Source of the DNA: Bacteroidia bacterium
GTDB taxonomy: Bacteria; Bacteroidota; Bacteroidia; Bacteroidales; Azobacteroidaceae
Assembly (NCBI GenBank): GCA_025999935.1
Contig: BNXY01000012.1
Location: 1 to 59,093 of the forward strand
Length of the DNA stretch: 59,093 bases
Direction of reading: 5' to 3'
The notes under the pieces were generated by a model. The model was not told the DNA's origin and did not search any database. It was given only the letters and a program-made list of their open reading frames with translations. The number at the start of each line of letters is the position of its first letter. Position 1 is the stretch's first letter. Of the stretch, positions 42,009 through 51,080 are shown piece by piece. Made by a program: the position numbers and the translations under genes.

Positions 42009-44561
42009 TCACGAAATAATCTCTTCAAAAGAATACTTAAATTTCGTCCCCAAAGAATAGGCGTATTTCTTTATAAAAGAAAGGTAAATGGATTTGGCGA
42101 GTCCGTTTTTTCTCATTTTTACCAAGGTGGAACATTTCAGTTTCAGTGCATCCTCATTCAATGTATCATGAATTAAAATAGCATCAGCCAGATTGACACG
42201 TTCCTGCAAGGACAAATCAAGATCTTTTTGTGCGTTTATATCTAAGAACAGGTCTATCAAGTCATTCGCAAAATCGGCTTTGAAAGTGTCCGACCATTCC
42301 AATTGAACATTGGGCAATAATTCTCCGACGGAAACGATGTTAATCAATTTCAAGACATCTTCTTTGGTTCTGTTTACCTTTTGTTTCATCTGTCGTATCA
42401 AAATCAACGCTTCGTAATAATCGCAATAAACATCATTGCCGAATTTGACAACCCAATAAGAATTTTGGCTCTCAATATGTATAGTGCCGATTTGTTCAAA
42501 AATCTGGCGGAGTTTACTCAGCATAACACCCCGGTTGTTGCGCGCGCGCTCCTGACTTTTGTCAAACCACAGGGTTTCTTTCAGTTTGGTTGACGAGATT
42601 CCCTTGCTGTCTTCTTTCAAAGTCGTTAATAAAATAATCAGAAAAAGATGTTTCTGCAATGGAGAAAATTCGGCGGTAATGTCCGTTCCATTTTTATCAT
42701 TTACTCGGAATCCGCCAAATAGAAAGATCGTCTGCGTTTTATCTTTTTTAGCAATCGGTTTGATTGTTTCTTTTTCTTCCTCTGTTTCAGTATTTTCGAC
42801 AGGAGGAATATTGATTTTCTTTTTCTCCCTGAAAATAAAGTATCCGGCGATAAGGCTGATGATGGTGGCTGCAAAGCTGTAAATCATCCATGAATTATCT
42901 TTTTCCGTATCCGACATTAGATATATTTCCGTTTCGGCCAAAGGTGGATACGACAACGAATAAATGGATATTGTCGCCATGGAATCCGTTGTTTCCGATG
43001 CGTAAGTAATAGCGGATAATTCATGGGTCTTTTTGTTCAGGAATAAATCGGCGTAAGAAGATATGTCGCGGAAATCATACGGAATACTTGTCAGCATTTC
43101 ATATTCAGGTTTTTCCAGGGAAAACTTACCGAGGGAAAGTGAGGTATGATATATTTGCTGAGGAAAACATAAGGCATAGAAACATTTATTCAACGTATCG
43201 ACTATCATTGAGTTAGCTACTGCAAAATGATTTTTCTGCGGTCCGAGTTCCCATATCTTTTTTGCTGTCATACTTCGAAGGTCTATCTCAAACAAATCGT
43301 AGTAGTTGTGCGGAGAAAACTCCTGTTGACCGGTTTCGCTTCCGTAACCGCCGAAAAGGAGTATCCGGTTTTCGTCCACCTTGCCCAAACCGCTCAAATA
43401 ACGCGGCTGAATCTGATCGCCTGTGTATTGCATTTTTTCCCAGATTTGAGTTCGGAACGAATATTTGTTGATATAGTTTTTGTATTTGTGATGTCCGTAT
43501 CCTCCAAACAAATAAAGAGAACTGTCATATTCGGATACAAGTTTATTATGATGCCAGAATTCGACTTCTTTTTCTTTTGTTGCCTTGTTTTTCCAGCTTT
43601 TTCCGGTTGCATCGTAAGCCGCGACATCCTTTCCGTTTTCCACATCAAAGCAATAGGAATAATAGTTTTTATCCAAAGGATTGTAAACGATTTGATTCGC
43701 AAAATCGCTATGCGGGATACCGGAAGATATTTTGTTTTTAATTAAAGTATGTGTTTGTGTATTATAGACATAAAAGTTTTTTATATCGGAAATTGCAATG
43801 CCGTTTTCATCGGGATTATAGGCGACTTGAGGATTTTTATAGGCATTGAAACTGATTCGTTTTTTCCATATAGCGTGGTCGTCCAGCAGCCATTTGGGAT
43901 TTTCGGCTGTTGCCAAATGTTTTTCCATTTCGTCGTAAACGCCATCCGCAGTATGTTTGGAAAGTTTCCAATAGTACAGCGGTTCTCCTTTAATATTGTT
44001 AATGCGGATATCTTTGACGATGATTTTCGGGACATCACTGGTCTGCAATTGTGAATAATTGCACCTTCCGAAAATAATGTTTACTTTTTCGAAATCTTTG
44101 ATATAAGCAATTGTCGGTGAAAATTTCTTTTCACCGACGGAAATATCTACACGGTTATTTTTTATATCGAGCAAAATCGAAAAAGGGAAAAAGGAGGGAT
44201 AAATTCCGTCGATTTCTTCCAAAGCACAATCGGCCAATACTTTACCGGAAGAGTTGACTACGGTTAGTTTATACAAAGTAAATAAAAAATCAATATGTTG
44301 GTCGTTTTGCCCAATTATCCGGAAAACATATCCGAAATTATACTCCGGTACAGACTGGTAACAAATATCGAAGGACAAAGCAAACCCATCGGGAAATGAA
44401 AATGCTTTTGAAGGGGAAAGATTAAAACTTGTCCGTTTTTCCTGCACAACTTCAAATGAACTGAACTCAAGGCCGTACCTTAAATCCTGGGCAACAAGGA
44501 AATGTAATGAGCAGAAGCAGAACATGCTCATGAGTATTGTATTTTTCAATGACTTTTTCAA
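42009..44561 (-). CDS. Transmembrane SARP-type regulator with periplasmic Kelch/LamG-like sensor
   Basis: 850 residues from a TTG start at 44561 (n-region KKSLKN plus hydrophobic core gives a good signal peptide); an ATG at 44531 is the alternative. Periplasmic part: a LamG-like beta-sandwich (about 30-215), then Kelch-type propeller blades (LYLFGGYGHHKYKNYINKYS, ILLFGGYGSETG). One membrane helix (557-577, MIYSFAATIISLIAGYFIF), an acidic linker, then a cytoplasmic winged helix of SARP type (612-712: IFLFGGFRVNDKNG, SSTKLKETLWFDKS, NNRGVMLSKLRQIFEQ) and a BTAD-like helical domain (to 850). It lies between the SusC operon and the divergent GH38 operon, so it is the likely direct sensor-activator of both. 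It is neither a hybrid two-component protein nor an ECF/anti-sigma pair. Confidence 0.82.
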   Translation of the reverse strand: MKKSLKNTILMSMFCFCSLHFLVAQDLRYGLEFSSFEVVQEKRTSFNLSPSKAFSFPDGFALSFDICYQSVPEYNFGYVFRIIGQNDQHIDFLFTLYKLTVVNSSGKVLADCALEEIDGIYPSFFPFSILLDIKNNRVDISVGEKKFSPTIAYIKDFEKVNIIFGRCNYSQLQTSDVPKIIVKDIRINNIKGEPLYYWKLSKHTADGVYDEMEKHLATAENPKWLLDDHAIWKKRISFNAYKNPQVAYNPDENGIAISDIKNFYVYNTQTHTLIKNKISSGIPHSDFANQIVYNPLDKNYYSYCFDVENGKDVAAYDATGKSWKNKATKEKEVEFWHHNKLVSEYDSSLYLFGGYGHHKYKNYINKYSFRTQIWEKMQYTGDQIQPRYLSGLGKVDENRILLFGGYGSETGQQEFSPHNYYDLFEIDLRSMTAKKIWELGPQKNHFAVANSMIVDTLNKCFYALCFPQQIYHTSLSLGKFSLEKPEYEMLTSIPYDFRDISSYADLFLNKKTHELSAITYASETTDSMATISIYSLSYPPLAETEIYLMSDTEKDNSWMIYSFAATIISLIAGYFIFREKKKINIPPVENTETEEEKETIKPIAKKDKTQTIFLFGGFRVNDKNGTDITAEFSPLQKHLFLIILLTTLKEDSKGISSTKLKETLWFDKSQERARNNRGVMLSKLRQIFEQIGTIHIESQNSYWVVKFGNDVYCDYYEALILIRQMKQKVNRTKEDVLKLINIVSVGELLPNVQLEWSDTFKADFANDLIDLFLDINAQKDLDLSLQERVNLADAILIHDTLNEDALKLKCSTLVKMRKNGLAKSIYLSFIKKYAYSLGTKFKYSFEEIIS

Positions 44562-44953
44562 AGTTGCAAAAAATTAAAATAAAATAATGCAAATATACAT
44601 ATTAATTTCGATTAGTTTTACAGAAAAATTATTCTTTGAGGAAATCTGGATTTTTACCTCACTTGTCCGGCGGGATTTTTTGTCTATTTCAAAATATCTT
44701 CGAACGAAAGATTAATATTCATCCATGAACTTCATTCGATAGATCATTTGCTTCTTTCCACTTTTCTTCGGCACAGTAATCTCTGATCTTTTTCAAATTC
44801 TCTGCACCATTAACAAATGGATTAATAATTGGCGTATAAATAAAAATATTGGAATTTTTTTTAAATAAATACCCATATTAAGTGTTTTATTAACTCATAT
44901 ATTAAGTGCTATATGGGAACTTTGCAAAAAAAACAAACTAAAAAAAACATACA
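44562..44953. other. Intergenic region between regulator and GH38 operon
   Basis: AT-rich, no gene seen. The regulator-proximal side has CAACTTTG (44561-44568, minus strand), a possible -7 box overlapping the TTG start. The GH38-proximal side holds the repeat-bearing promoter at 44877-44924. Confidence 0.5.
44877..44924 (+). promoter_or_regulatory. GH38 operon promoter with tandem ATTAA repeats
   Basis: ATTAAG, ATTAAC and ATTAAG start at 44877, 44889 and 44901 (12-bp steps). The -7-like GAACTTTG starts at 44917, 16 nt after the last repeat, the same spacing as in the SusC promoter. The first and third repeats share the longer word ATATTAAGTG. The -7 box departs from TAnnTTTG in its first base, consistent with dependence on an activator. 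The ATG is about 29 nt further. Confidence 0.65.
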
Positions 44954-47900
44954 ATGAAAAAGACATGGATTGGGTTACTGTTGGTTTTGTGTTATGCTCC
45001 TTTATTATTAGGACAAACGCAACATAAAGCGTACATGGTATCGAATGCCCATTTCGATACACAATGGTTGTGGACAGTGCAGACATCCATTGACGACTAT
45101 CTCTACAAAACAATGGTTCAGAATTTCTGGTTGATGGATAAATATCCCGACTATATATTCAACTTTGAAGGAGGAGTCAAATACAGTTGGATGAAAGAAT
45201 ATTATCCCGAAGAATACAAACGCTTGAAGCAATATGTTAAATCGGGACAATGGAATATTGCAGGAAGTACATGGGATGCTACCGATCCGAATATGCCTTC
45301 TCCTGAATCATTTTTTCGCAATATTCTTTTGGGACAAGAGTTTTTCAAGAAAGAATTTGGCATAAAATCAAATGATATTTTTCTTCCCGACTGTTTTGGC
45401 TTTGGCTATACATTGCCGACCATTGCGGCGCATGCAGGCTTAATTGGATTTTCTACCCAAAAATTACAATGGCGGAAATTTCCATTCTATGGAAAAGAAA
45501 AAATTCCATTCCTGATTGGGCTTTGGGAAGGACTTGACGGATCAAGAATATTGAGTGTGCCCCATGCGCAAAGCTATGTTTCCAAATATGAATACAAAGA
45601 CATCAGTAGGGATGAAGAATTGATAAAATTAACAGAAAAAGACCCCAATCATGTCGTTTATCACTATTATGGTGTTGGTGACAGAGGCGGTTCTCCAACA
45701 ATTCCATCCGTGGCTTCTATAGAAAAAGGTATTCATGGCAGCGGCCCCGTAAAGATAATCAGCGCTCGATCCGGGCAATTGTACGACGATTTTTATCCGT
45801 TTGACAAACACCCCGAATTACCTCTGTTTAAAGGAGAATTATTGATGGATGTACATGCTACGGGTTGTTATACCTCTCAAGCAGCTATGAAATTGTTCAA
45901 CCGGAGAAACGAGCAATTGGCCGATGCTGCAGAAAGAGCTTCCGTTGTGGCAGAATTATTCGGCGGCATCAACTATCCTGCGGAAGAATTACGAAGCGCC
46001 TGGCAACGATTCCTTTGGCATCAATTTCATGATGATATGACAGGAACCAGTATTCCGGACGTGTATAAATTTTCATGGAATGATGAATTAATCAGTCAAA
46101 CAAAGTTTGCCGAAACCATCACTATGGCTGTGGGTGCGGTAAGCCGCACATTGGATACCCGTGTTAGCGGAACTCCGGTAATTGTTTACAATCCGATTGC
46201 TCAAAGCAGAAAAGACATGGTAACAGCTACCATTGATTTGGATAAAACAGTACAGAATGTAACCGTTACCGGCCCAAATGGAAAGCAAATACCCTCGCAG
46301 ATTGTGGCAAGGAAAGACGGGAAAGCGAGTATTGCATTTCCGGTGGCTTCAGCGGCGGTTAGTTTTTCGGTGTACAATATAAAAACGGGAGGAAGTACAT
46401 TGAAAAGCGACCTTAAAGTATCTGCCAATTCCCTTGAAAACAAAGTATATAAACTGAGTTTGGATAAAAATGGAGATATTGCCTCCATCATAGACAAACG
46501 AGAAAATAAGGAATTGGTAAAAAAGGGCAACGCCTTTCGTTTGGCGCTCTTTACCAAAAATGAATCGTTGAGTTGGCCTGCTTGGGAGATATTTAAAGAA
46601 ACATTGGATGCAGAACCGATTGCTATTACCGACAATGTAAAAATCACTATTGCAGAACAAGGTCCCGTAAGAGCTACCTTAAAAATAGCGCGAATACATG
46701 GTCAATCCACCTTTATTCAATACATCAGTTTGACCAATGGCGCCGCCGACGATCGCATCGACATTACCAATGAGATTGATTGGAATGAAGCCAATTCCCT
46801 ACTTAAAGCAGAGTTCCCAATGAATGTGGCAAATGAAAAAGCCACGTATGATTTAGGGATCGGATATATTGAACGGGGAAACAACACGCAAACGGCTTAC
46901 GAAATATATGCACAGCAATGGGCGGATATTACCGACACGGATAAAAGTTATGGTGTTGCCGTAATGAATGATTGCAAATACGGCTGGGATAAACCGGACG
47001 ACAATACATTGCGTTTAACGCTGCTTCACACCCCGAAAGTAGGAAAAGACCCTAATATGACTCATCAAGATCATTTGGACTGGGGTCATCATACCATACG
47101 TTATGCCATTGTCGGTCACAAATCAATCGCTACAGACGGTCGAGTTGCAGGGAAAACGGAGGCTTTCAACCAACCTCTTCTTTCTTTTACGACAACCAAA
47201 CACAAAGGAAGTAATGGGCGGGAATATTCGTTCGTGAAGACGAACGCCCCGCAGATTGTTGTAAAAGCCATCAAAAAAGCAGAGTCCGGCGATGGTTATG
47301 TTATTCGCGTAAATGAAATATCGGGAAACAATTTGCCAAAAGCCACGATTACTTTTGCCGCTCCCATTGAATATGCCCAAGAGTTGAACGGAATAGAAGA
47401 GCCGGTTGGAGATATACAATATGCAGGAAATACAATTACGTTTGATGCCAAAGGTTTTCAGCCACGAACATTTAAGGTTAAGTTCAAAGAAGGAAATGCA
47501 AGCATCCATACGCCTCAAAACCAACCGGTTGATATAACCCATAATGCTACGGCTGTTACGACAGACGCTTTCAGACGTTCGGGTAATTTTGACGGCGCCG
47601 GAAATTCTTTTGCCGCCGAATTACTTCCGGAACTTGTTGTTTCCGATGGAATAGCATTTCAATTAAAAAATAAACCCGATGAATATAACTACGTCCGTTG
47701 CGAAGGACAAACAATTACACTCCCGAACCATAAAGGGGCAACTAAACTATACTTGCTTGTCACTTCTTCGAAAGAAGACAGAGAAACAACATTCATTATT
47801 GATGGGAAACAGCAAACATTTCTGATTCCTTACTATTCCGGATTTTATGGACAATGGGGATGGAAAGGGGAAAGTGAAGGATATATAAAAGAAGGTTCTA

Positions 47901-48127
47901 TCGCTCACTTAGGTACGCACCGTCATAGCGAAAAGGCAGGAAATGAATCGTATATCTATACTTACTTGTATAAAATAGGGATAGATATAGACTCAAATGC
48001 ACAAACGTTTACACTTCCTAATGACAAGAATATCGCATTGTTTGCAGCCACGCTGACGGATAATCCGAATGAAATCCGGTCGGCAATGGAGATGAGAGCA
48101 CTTCCGTACAAAACAGTTTCGAAATAA
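44954..48127 (+). CDS. GH38 family alpha-mannosidase
   Basis: 1057 residues, signal peptide MKKTWIGLLLVLCYAPLLLG. Retaining, zinc-dependent exo-alpha-mannosidase. N-terminal catalytic domain: YMVSNAHFDTQWLWTVQ (metal His/Asp), FNFEGGVKYSWMKEYYPE, NIAGSTWDATDPNMPS, nucleophile in DIFLPDCFGFGYTLPTIAAHAG, and WHQFHDDMTGTSIPDVY. The three-helix and large beta-sandwich domains follow (WAGDEDG-type site not seen), and the C-terminus carries an extra jelly-roll-like region (about 870-1050). First gene of the four-gene operon. GH38 in addition to two GH92 modules indicates an alpha-mannose-rich target. Confidence 0.93.
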   Translation: MKKTWIGLLLVLCYAPLLLGQTQHKAYMVSNAHFDTQWLWTVQTSIDDYLYKTMVQNFWLMDKYPDYIFNFEGGVKYSWMKEYYPEEYKRLKQYVKSGQWNIAGSTWDATDPNMPSPESFFRNILLGQEFFKKEFGIKSNDIFLPDCFGFGYTLPTIAAHAGLIGFSTQKLQWRKFPFYGKEKIPFLIGLWEGLDGSRILSVPHAQSYVSKYEYKDISRDEELIKLTEKDPNHVVYHYYGVGDRGGSPTIPSVASIEKGIHGSGPVKIISARSGQLYDDFYPFDKHPELPLFKGELLMDVHATGCYTSQAAMKLFNRRNEQLADAAERASVVAELFGGINYPAEELRSAWQRFLWHQFHDDMTGTSIPDVYKFSWNDELISQTKFAETITMAVGAVSRTLDTRVSGTPVIVYNPIAQSRKDMVTATIDLDKTVQNVTVTGPNGKQIPSQIVARKDGKASIAFPVASAAVSFSVYNIKTGGSTLKSDLKVSANSLENKVYKLSLDKNGDIASIIDKRENKELVKKGNAFRLALFTKNESLSWPAWEIFKETLDAEPIAITDNVKITIAEQGPVRATLKIARIHGQSTFIQYISLTNGAADDRIDITNEIDWNEANSLLKAEFPMNVANEKATYDLGIGYIERGNNTQTAYEIYAQQWADITDTDKSYGVAVMNDCKYGWDKPDDNTLRLTLLHTPKVGKDPNMTHQDHLDWGHHTIRYAIVGHKSIATDGRVAGKTEAFNQPLLSFTTTKHKGSNGREYSFVKTNAPQIVVKAIKKAESGDGYVIRVNEISGNNLPKATITFAAPIEYAQELNGIEEPVGDIQYAGNTITFDAKGFQPRTFKVKFKEGNASIHTPQNQPVDITHNATAVTTDAFRRSGNFDGAGNSFAAELLPELVVSDGIAFQLKNKPDEYNYVRCEGQTITLPNHKGATKLYLLVTSSKEDRETTFIIDGKQQTFLIPYYSGFYGQWGWKGESEGYIKEGSIAHLGTHRHSEKAGNESYIYTYLYKIGIDIDSNAQTFTLPNDKNIALFAATLTDNPNEIRSAMEMRALPYKTVSK

Positions 48128-48163
48128 TAAAATCTATCAAAAATATTTAAAATAATATAGACC

Positions 48164-51076
48164 ATGAAAAAAGTAAAATTTTTAGTCATCCGTTGTTGTC
48201 TCTTTCTGAACTTCAACAAAAGAATTACAATAGCCGCTCTATTATTGGTGTTAGTGCAAGGCGCTATCTTTGCCCAAAAGAAAGGGGTAACATCTGTGTC
48301 GGCATCCGTCAATGCCAATCAAGGGGCGCTATTGCTCGATAACAACAGCCAAACGGCTTGGGAGCTTAAAAGCAAAGATTTGCAAAACAACCAATTTCTG
48401 ATGTTTACATTACAGAAACCGGGCGATGTAAAGGAAATTCAATTAGAAGCAAATGGTATTTCAAAGGAAGAAATACAAAAAGCAATAAGCCTGTTCATCA
48501 CTTACGACCCGATGAATTTGGGCGAAGCCGTAAAATACAACATTCAAGGAAATCAAAAATTTTCCTTGACTTTTCCACCTAAGTACGGCGCTCATGTGCA
48601 AATTACGATCAAGGGTAATACGCTGAAAAAACCGTTTGCCATTACTGAAATAGCTTTCGTTTATGTTGAAAATGCCGCGAAGAAACAAGCATCGGAAACG
48701 GCACAACTTTGGATGAATGCAACACTTCCTGTTGAAGAACGGGTTGAATTGCTCTTGACCGCTATGACTCCTTCCGACAAAATGGAATTGATTCGCGAAG
48801 GTTGGGGTATTCCCGGTATTCCTCATTTAGGTGTTCCTGATATTAAAAAAGTGGAAGCGGTACACGGATTTTCTTATGGAAGCGGTGCGACCATTTTTCC
48901 ACAAGCTATCGCAATGGGCGCTACATGGAACAAGAAATTGACAGAAAATGTAGCAAAGACTATCGGAGATGAAACCCTTAGTGCAGGCGCTATTCAGGCA
49001 TGGTCGCCGGTATTGGATGTAGCGCAAGACGCCCGTTGGGGACGTTGCGAAGAAACTTTTGGCGAAGACCCCATTTTGATATCCCAAATTGGAGGCGCTT
49101 GGATTAAAGGCTATCAGTCGCTTGGATTAATGACAACACCCAAGCATTTTGCCATTCACGGAGCGCCTTTGGGCGGACGCGATTCACACGATATTGGTTT
49201 GTCTGAACGAGAAATACGCGAAGTGCATTTGGTTCCCTTCCGGCATGTAATTCGGGAATATAATTGTCAATCCATCATGATGGCGTATTCCGATTTCTTA
49301 GGGGTGCCGATTGCTAAAAGCCCAGAACTTTTAAAAGGTATTCTCCGTGAAGAATGGGGATTCAATGGATTTATCGTTAGCGACTGTGGCGCTATTGGAA
49401 ATCTTACTGCCCGCAAACATTATACGGCGGTTGATTATATAGATGCCGCCAATCAAGCATTAGCAGCAGGTATTGCAACCAATTGCGGGGATGTGTATAA
49501 CAACAAGGAAGTCATCGCAGCCGCCAACAGAGGCGAACTTGATATGGAAAATCTGGACAATGTATGCCGCACCATGCTAAGCACGATGTTCAGAAAAGGT
49601 CTTTTTGAAAACAATCCGTCTAAATCATTGGATTGGAATAAAATATATCCTGGATGGCAATCTCCGGAACATAAAGAAATGGCGCGTGAATCAGCTCGCC
49701 AGTCTATCGTTTTATTGAAAAACAAAGCAGACATTTTACCTTTATCCAAAACCGTAAAAACCATAGCTGTCATCGGACCGGGAGCGGATGATTTACAACT
49801 CGGCGATTATACTCCCAAAATTCAAGAAGGACAATTAAAATCGGTATTAACCGGAATCAAAGCAGCCGTCAGCAAGAGTACACAAGTGATTTATGAAAAA
49901 GGATGCGAGTTTACCAATAAAAAGAACTTTGATATAGAAAAAGCCAAGACGGCAGCTCTCAAATCGGATGTAGTAGTGATGGTATTAGGCGATTGCACAG
50001 CCGCCAATCAAAACAACGGCAACTATAACACTTCCGGCGAAAACCATGATTATGCCACTTTGGAACTTCCGGGAAATCAACAAGCATTGTTGGAAGCTGT
50101 TTGCCAAACAGGCAAGCCGGTGGTATTGATTTTACAAGTCGGTCGTCCTTACAATGTTTCTTATGCTGCCGAAAATTGCCAAGCTATTTTAGTCAACTGG
50201 TTTCCCGGACAAGAAGGCGGATATGCCACGGCAGATGTTCTTTTCGGCGATTATAATCCCGCCGGACGTTTGCCGATGACTTTTCCACGACATGTAGGTC
50301 AAGTTCCTAATTATTACAACTTCAAAACTTCCGGACGGCGATATGAATATTCAGATATGGAATATTATCCCTTGTATCCTTTCGGTTACGGTTTAAGCTA
50401 TACAAAGTTCAAGTATGCCAACCTGCAAACTCGTGTCAATGCAGACGGAACGATTTCCGTACATGCCGAAGTAAGCAATACGGGAAACAAAGCCGGCGAC
50501 GAAGTGGTTCAGTTGTATGTTACTGATATGTATGCCAGCACTAAAACCCGTGTAATGGAATTGAAAGATTTTGAACGTATTACATTGGCTCCGGGCGAAA
50601 CAAAGAAAGTAAACTTCACACTAACTCCTTACCAGCTATCCTTATTAAACGATCAAATGGATCGGGTAGTTGAACCGGGAGATTTTAAGATCAATGTAGG
50701 AGGTAAAAGTCCTTCTTACCGTGCAGGCGACCGAATCAAAGACAGCGTTACTTACGGTTCCGAATTGGAAGGTGTAACAGGAACCGTGGACTATTCGAAG
50801 GCTTATGCCTCCGATTTTACATTGACCTATTCCGGAATCGAAGAAAATCTGGTTTACAACAAGAAACGTGCAGTAGTCAAGGTAAAAAATATAGGAAACA
50901 TAATGGATACAGGAAAAACCCAACTGTTTGTCAATGGAGTGCAAACGAATGAAGTACATCATTACGAACTAAACTCCGGAGAAGAAAAAACAATTACCTT
51001 CGACTTAGACAAAAATGAAAAAATCAATGAGTTAACGTTTACCATTAAATATAAAAGTATAACAATAAAACTATAA
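48164..51076 (+). CDS. GH3 family beta-glycosidase with N- and C-terminal extensions
   Basis: 970 residues. The signal region is long (MKKVKFLVIRCCLFLNFNKR then ITIAALLLVLVQGAIFA). An N-terminal F5/8-type-C-like sandwich (about 40-165, LLLDNNSQTAWELKSKDLQNNQFLMFTL) precedes the GH3 barrel (PVLDVAQDARWGRCEETFGEDP, TTPKHFAIHGAPLGGRDSH) with the nucleophile in GFIVSDCGAIGN. The alpha/beta sandwich (SIVLLKNKADILPL) and fibronectin-III-like domain follow, and a further 130-residue beta domain (KAYASDFTLTYSGIEENLVYNKKRAVVKVKN) closes the protein. Probably beta-glucosidase or beta-xylosidase; not decidable here. Second gene of its operon, 36 bp after GH38. Confidence 0.92.
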   Translation: MKKVKFLVIRCCLFLNFNKRITIAALLLVLVQGAIFAQKKGVTSVSASVNANQGALLLDNNSQTAWELKSKDLQNNQFLMFTLQKPGDVKEIQLEANGISKEEIQKAISLFITYDPMNLGEAVKYNIQGNQKFSLTFPPKYGAHVQITIKGNTLKKPFAITEIAFVYVENAAKKQASETAQLWMNATLPVEERVELLLTAMTPSDKMELIREGWGIPGIPHLGVPDIKKVEAVHGFSYGSGATIFPQAIAMGATWNKKLTENVAKTIGDETLSAGAIQAWSPVLDVAQDARWGRCEETFGEDPILISQIGGAWIKGYQSLGLMTTPKHFAIHGAPLGGRDSHDIGLSEREIREVHLVPFRHVIREYNCQSIMMAYSDFLGVPIAKSPELLKGILREEWGFNGFIVSDCGAIGNLTARKHYTAVDYIDAANQALAAGIATNCGDVYNNKEVIAAANRGELDMENLDNVCRTMLSTMFRKGLFENNPSKSLDWNKIYPGWQSPEHKEMARESARQSIVLLKNKADILPLSKTVKTIAVIGPGADDLQLGDYTPKIQEGQLKSVLTGIKAAVSKSTQVIYEKGCEFTNKKNFDIEKAKTAALKSDVVVMVLGDCTAANQNNGNYNTSGENHDYATLELPGNQQALLEAVCQTGKPVVLILQVGRPYNVSYAAENCQAILVNWFPGQEGGYATADVLFGDYNPAGRLPMTFPRHVGQVPNYYNFKTSGRRYEYSDMEYYPLYPFGYGLSYTKFKYANLQTRVNADGTISVHAEVSNTGNKAGDEVVQLYVTDMYASTKTRVMELKDFERITLAPGETKKVNFTLTPYQLSLLNDQMDRVVEPGDFKINVGGKSPSYRAGDRIKDSVTYGSELEGVTGTVDYSKAYASDFTLTYSGIEENLVYNKKRAVVKVKNIGNIMDTGKTQLFVNGVQTNEVHHYELNSGEEKTITFDLDKNEKINELTFTIKYKSITIKL

Positions 51077-51080
51077 TATC

